A stretch of DNA of 16,146 nt from CAZPMO01 sp964587515. Lineage in GTDB: Bacteria > Pseudomonadota > Alphaproteobacteria > MPNO01. Below the pieces are notes generated by a model that was not told the origin of the DNA, did not search any database, and worked only from the letters and a program-made list of their open reading frames with translations. Of the stretch, positions 13,212 to 16,146 are shown piece after piece; the stretch's first letter is position 1; each line of letters starts with the position of its first letter. A program made the position numbers and the translations under genes. Location of the stretch: contig CAZPMO010000110.1 in assembly GCA_964587515.1 (NCBI GenBank), forward strand, positions 1-16,146. The letters are read 5' to 3'.

Positions 13212-14672
13212 TCAGGACTGCCTTCTCCCCAGTTTCTGCAGGGCGCGGCGCGCCATATGACGCGGGTTGGTGGCGATCCATTTCAGCTGCGCCCGATCCA
13301 GTCGACGCGCGCGGCCCGCCGCCCAGGCGATCGAATTGAAGATCCGCGATCCCGGAACAGTGAAGAAGCCCAGCAGCCCGGGCAGATTCACCCGGTCCGG
13401 GCGCCTTGAGCGGACGAGGGGCAAAAGTAGGCGTCGAACCGGTCCCGGTGGCGTCAGCGACCTGATGATCAGCGAAGCTGCTGTCCGCTCGACCGCATCC
13501 CAGGCGGGAGTGATCTCACCGCTGTGGAATCGCACCGGGATCGGATAGTAACACCGTTTGAGATCATCGCCCATCGGGCCGTATAGCGTCAGATGGAGGT
13601 TCAGCGCCTTATAGATGTTTGCGAAAGGGCGCCAGCACTTGTACCAGGCGGTGGAAACGGGGTAGCCATATTCCGACTCGTCGGTGAAGCTGACGAGCAG
13701 AATTTCGTCGGAATCGGTAACCACATGAATGGTGTCCTGATTCGAGAAGTGTAGCGCGACATAGCGCCCGTCCGTGGTCCCCCCGATATCCAGATAGCTC
13801 GTGTCGTGCTGCTCGATGACGGCATAATCGACCAGCAGAGGCGCCCAGAAAAAACTGTGCATCAGCGCGCCATCATCGCCCGGCACACGCCAGAAGCTGC
13901 TGGTAGGAACATCGCAGAAATAGGGGGAACACCATTCGAAACCATCGGTTTCGGGATGCAAATGCCGAAACGCCGTCTTAACCAGTTCACGCGGCGCCAG
14001 CACCAGCGGTTTGCCCGACATCATAAGACCTTGGTGCTCCAATTCATCTACGCAGCCATAGGTAAACCGGTTGGCGGCGGCCAGGACCACCTGTTTGCCG
14101 GCGCTCGCCAGCCGGTCCAGCGCCGCGACCGAGCCATCGGAAAGGACCATATCGGGCGCCAGGAACACGCCGTACGCGCGGTCCGCATAGGCTATTTGCG
14201 CCGCATGTTTGTGACCCTGGGACATCGCATGGATGTTCACCCCATAGCGATCCACGGTCTCGCCGCGTGCGTTCGCCTCCTCGCGCAACTCCGCAAACGC
14301 TTCATCGGTGAGAATCTCGGACGCCGAAACCACCGGTTCGCCATCACGGTCGGCCGTAGCGTCCCCGCGCTTAGCGCGTAGTGCCCGCACAAGGTCGTGC
14401 AGGTGGGGCTGCGGCACATACCGCAGGGGCAAAAAGACCGGCTCGATGCTCTGCCGCATGAGTTTGAAAGCTGGATCGTCCTGGATCGCCGCCCAGTCTT
14501 CGTCCGAGGTGCTGATCAGGAAGCGGTTGCCGTGCCTTGCCAGGGCAGGGATGTTGCCGGGCGAAAGCATCGACGGCAAACACAGTCGCAGGAAATGGTC
14601 CCGGTAAGTCTCACCCCAGAAGGTAACGATGAAATAAAAGGGCCGCTGAACGGCAGGTTCCGATTGTGTCAC
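13212..14672 (-). CDS. Member 2 of the tandem unrecognised family, enlarged form
   Basis: The 486-residue product shares the family landmarks: RPFYFIVTFWGE (10-21), NIPALARHGNRFLIST, YGVFLAPDMVLSDGSV, FRHLHPETDGFEW, HSFFWAPLLVDY, DGRYV and TDSDEILLVSFT. It is longer than its neighbours because of an insertion of about 60 residues, rich in charged residues and Ala, between the IEPVFLPL segment and the M-S-x-GHK segment, and a longer basic C-terminus that lacks the YAITYP tail. The start is placed at GTG 14672-14670, which overlaps the stop of member 1 as GTGA and begins just before the conserved RPFYF block. An in-frame extension to 14816 would lie entirely inside member 1 and encodes no conserved residues. 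The GTGA overlap implies coupled translation of members 1 and 2. Function is unknown; glycosyltransferase-like activity is a guess. Confidence 0.8.
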   Translation of the reverse strand: MTQSEPAVQRPFYFIVTFWGETYRDHFLRLCLPSMLSPGNIPALARHGNRFLISTSDEDWAAIQDDPAFKLMRQSIEPVFLPLRYVPQPHLHDLVRALRAKRGDATADRDGEPVVSASEILTDEAFAELREEANARGETVDRYGVNIHAMSQGHKHAAQIAYADRAYGVFLAPDMVLSDGSVAALDRLASAGKQVVLAAANRFTYGCVDELEHQGLMMSGKPLVLAPRELVKTAFRHLHPETDGFEWCSPYFCDVPTSSFWRVPGDDGALMHSFFWAPLLVDYAVIEQHDTSYLDIGGTTDGRYVALHFSNQDTIHVVTDSDEILLVSFTDESEYGYPVSTAWYKCWRPFANIYKALNLHLTLYGPMGDDLKRCYYPIPVRFHSGEITPAWDAVERTAASLIIRSLTPPGPVRRLLLPLVRSRRPDRVNLPGLLGFFTVPGSRIFNSIAWAAGRARRLDRAQLKWIATNPRHMARRALQKLGRRQS

Positions 14673-15889
14673 GCTCGACCACTGCGCGGCAGGCCGAGGG
14701 CCACGCGCAGCTTGGCACGGAACCCGGCGGGAAGCATGGCAATAGGATAGGTAATGGCATAGCGGAGCCGGTCGGCTGGTCGCAACCGGCGACATCGTAT
14801 GAATATAAACAGCCAATCGATCGCCCGACCCGCCACGGAAGAACCGCTGTCGGTGGCACGGCTCACAAGATCATCGGCGCGCATGCGCACCGCTCCCCAT
14901 TGCGCGGACAATGGACCCGCGTGAAGGCACACGGGTTTGTGGAAGATCTGTCTTTTCAACGGATCGATCACGGGGCTGAAATAAAACCGGCGCAGCAACG
15001 AGACTCGGGTTCGGGTTCCAACCCAGGGTATCTGCAGAAGCCAATGAGCGTCCGATTCGAAGTGCAGATCCGCTTCGGGCGTGAAGCTCACCACCATGAT
15101 CTCATCGGAATCCGTAATGATTGCTATGTCCGCGGGTTCGGGAACGTTCTCATGAACATAGTCGCCATCGATCGTCCAGCCCTCGAGCGAACCCGTATGA
15201 TGCTCGGCAATCGAGCCGTAGTCGATCAACAACGGCGCCCAACAAAAACTGTGCATCACGACACCATTTCCGTCGGGCACGTCCCAATAACAAGTTACGG
15301 GAGAGTCGGCGAAATAGACGGTGTCCCATTCGTAACGACGTGTCTCCGAATGGATGTGCCGCAGCGCCATCGCCACCAGATCGCGCGACGAGAGCGACGT
15401 CGGATGGCCCGGACGCATCCGGCCGCCGGCTTTTAGCTCGTCAACGAACCCCTCGTTGGCAAGACGCGGACAATTGGCCAGCACCGCCTTCTTGCCCGCA
15501 TGCGCATGGTCCTGAAGCGCCGCCACGGTGCCGTCCGAGAACACCGTGTCCGGATAGATGAACACGCCGTAGACTTGGCGTTCGAACATGATGTCGGCGA
15601 TCATCCGATGGCCCTTGGACATCACCACCATCTTGTGGTCTTCCGGCGCCGGCGGAACCATCTCGATGAACTCCGGCTCGATGTAATCCCGCATCAGACG
15701 AAACGTCGGGTCGTCCTGCAGCGCATCCCAGTCGGCGCGCGTGGTGCAAAGCAGGAACCGATTTTCGCGCTCGGCATTCGCCAGCGCCGGAATATTATTC
15801 TCGGACAGCAAGGACAAAAGGCACAGATCGGTGAAGACGCGCCGAAATTTCTCTCCCCAGAAAACGCTGCCGAAATAAAAAGGTCGCAT
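14669..15889 (-). CDS. Member 1 of the tandem unrecognised family (possible glycosyltransferase)
   Basis: The 406-residue product opens directly with MRPFYFGSVFWGEKF and carries the family landmarks: NRFLLCTTRADWDAL (about 43-57), MSKGHRMIADIMF, YGVFIYPDTVFSDGTV, LRHIHSETRRYEWDT, HSFCWAPLLIDY, WTIDGDYVHEN, TDSDEIMVVSFT and the YAITYP...LGLPRSG tail shared with member 3. This common tail and similar length suggest members 1 and 3 are closer to each other than to member 2. The ATG at 15887-15889 is used because the conserved block begins at residue 2; the site upstream is weak (GAAAGACGAG). The gene follows, after 27 bases, the end of a partial gene at the right edge. There is no membrane segment, so it is probably cytoplasmic or membrane-associated. 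Confidence 0.8.
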   Translation of the reverse strand: MRPFYFGSVFWGEKFRRVFTDLCLLSLLSENNIPALANAERENRFLLCTTRADWDALQDDPTFRLMRDYIEPEFIEMVPPAPEDHKMVVMSKGHRMIADIMFERQVYGVFIYPDTVFSDGTVAALQDHAHAGKKAVLANCPRLANEGFVDELKAGGRMRPGHPTSLSSRDLVAMALRHIHSETRRYEWDTVYFADSPVTCYWDVPDGNGVVMHSFCWAPLLIDYGSIAEHHTGSLEGWTIDGDYVHENVPEPADIAIITDSDEIMVVSFTPEADLHFESDAHWLLQIPWVGTRTRVSLLRRFYFSPVIDPLKRQIFHKPVCLHAGPLSAQWGAVRMRADDLVSRATDSGSSVAGRAIDWLFIFIRCRRLRPADRLRYAITYPIAMLPAGFRAKLRVALGLPRSGRA

Positions 15890-15916
15890 GCTCGTCTTTC
15901 GTCAATAGCACGCGTC

Positions 15917-16144
15917 TTAATTGCGTGCCCTTGGCCGCAAATATTCGCTCGCCCGACGGATTATGAGGGCCCTGTTCGCTACAATCCAATGAAGCTGTCT
16001 CACGCGCGCGACGACCATATGGCCGTATAGCCAAGCAATAATGTAACGCAAATACTTGACGGTCAAAATTTCACGAAGGCGGACGCCAGACGCCCGGAAG
16101 TTTCCAGCGAATGCGGCGAGCCTTTGGCGGTAATAGACGCGCCT
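15917..16144 (-). CDS. 3' end of an unidentified gene running off the right edge
   Basis: A minus-strand frame is open from the right edge to TAA at 15917-15919 and gives 75 residues. It is strongly basic and amphipathic, with runs such as LAAFAGNFRASGVRL, LTVKYLRYIIAWLYGHM and VANRALIIRRASEYL, ending PRARN. The other two minus-strand frames stop early here (near 16050-16075), and the next gene starts 27 bases after its stop, both of which support a real coding end in the same operon. It does not share the YAITYP tail of the three paralogues, so it is probably a different protein or a diverged fourth member. No function can be given; the basic helices could bind membrane or lipid-linked sugars. 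Confidence 0.6.
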   Translation of the reverse strand, partial: RRVYYRQRLAAFAGNFRASGVRLREILTVKYLRYIIAWLYGHMVVARVRQLHWIVANRALIIRRASEYLRPRARN

Positions 16145-16146
16145 GC

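Noticed and set aside
14666..15436. 256-codon plus-strand frame inside paralogue 1
   Set aside because: It mirrors conserved motifs of the minus-strand paralogue, and similar shadows occur at the same place in the other two copies.
1..16146. CRISPR array, tRNA, rRNA or prophage attachment site
   Set aside because: No regularly spaced direct repeats, cloverleaf-like sequence or rRNA segment was seen on either strand; the three paralogues are diverged protein-coding repeats, not an array.

Overview
The window looks like an accessory, surface-glycan type region of a fairly GC-rich Gram-negative bacterium, most likely an alphaproteobacterium. That placement is inferred from base composition, gene families and the style of the small hypothetical genes; no rRNA, tRNA or housekeeping gene fixes it. 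The left edge (1-1883) is a worn boundary: the 3' part of an IS1595-family (ISXO2-like) transposase, an MltR-like gene broken by an early stop and a frameshift, and one small hypothetical gene.

A plus-strand block (1884-5801) follows. It holds a membrane-anchored SGNH/GDSL hydrolase, a stretch that reads like a decayed gene, and a tight trio: an SxtJ-like membrane protein, a 49-residue DUF5989-type membrane peptide, and a NodU/CmcH-family carbamoyltransferase. SxtJ-like, DUF5989 and carbamoyltransferase genes are a recurring set in glycan loci, so this block probably decorates a surface sugar with carbamoyl (and perhaps acyl) groups. The trio converges on the minus-strand genes at about 5802-6095, which contain a possible gene remnant and a terminator-like hairpin.

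From 6096 to the right edge everything is on the minus strand and is transcribed from right to left. In that direction the order is: the 3' end of an unknown gene cut by the window edge; three tandem members of one unrecognised protein family; an NAD-dependent sugar-nucleotide dehydratase/epimerase; a split transketolase (N then C subunit); and a DegT/DnrJ/StrS PLP aminotransferase. After a gap of about 420 bases comes a polytopic membrane protein with conserved-looking intramembrane histidines. The spacing (GTGA overlap, 3-4 base gaps, a ribosome binding site overlapping the previous stop) indicates one operon from the right edge to 7794.

The most plausible joint role is making and transferring an unusual sugar. 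The dehydratase would give a keto-sugar nucleotide, the transketolase pair would move a two-carbon ketol unit, the aminotransferase would aminate a keto sugar, and the three paralogues may assemble or transfer the product. The substrate assignments are inference. The two strongest leads are the triplicated family and the four-gene dehydratase/transketolase/aminotransferase cassette.
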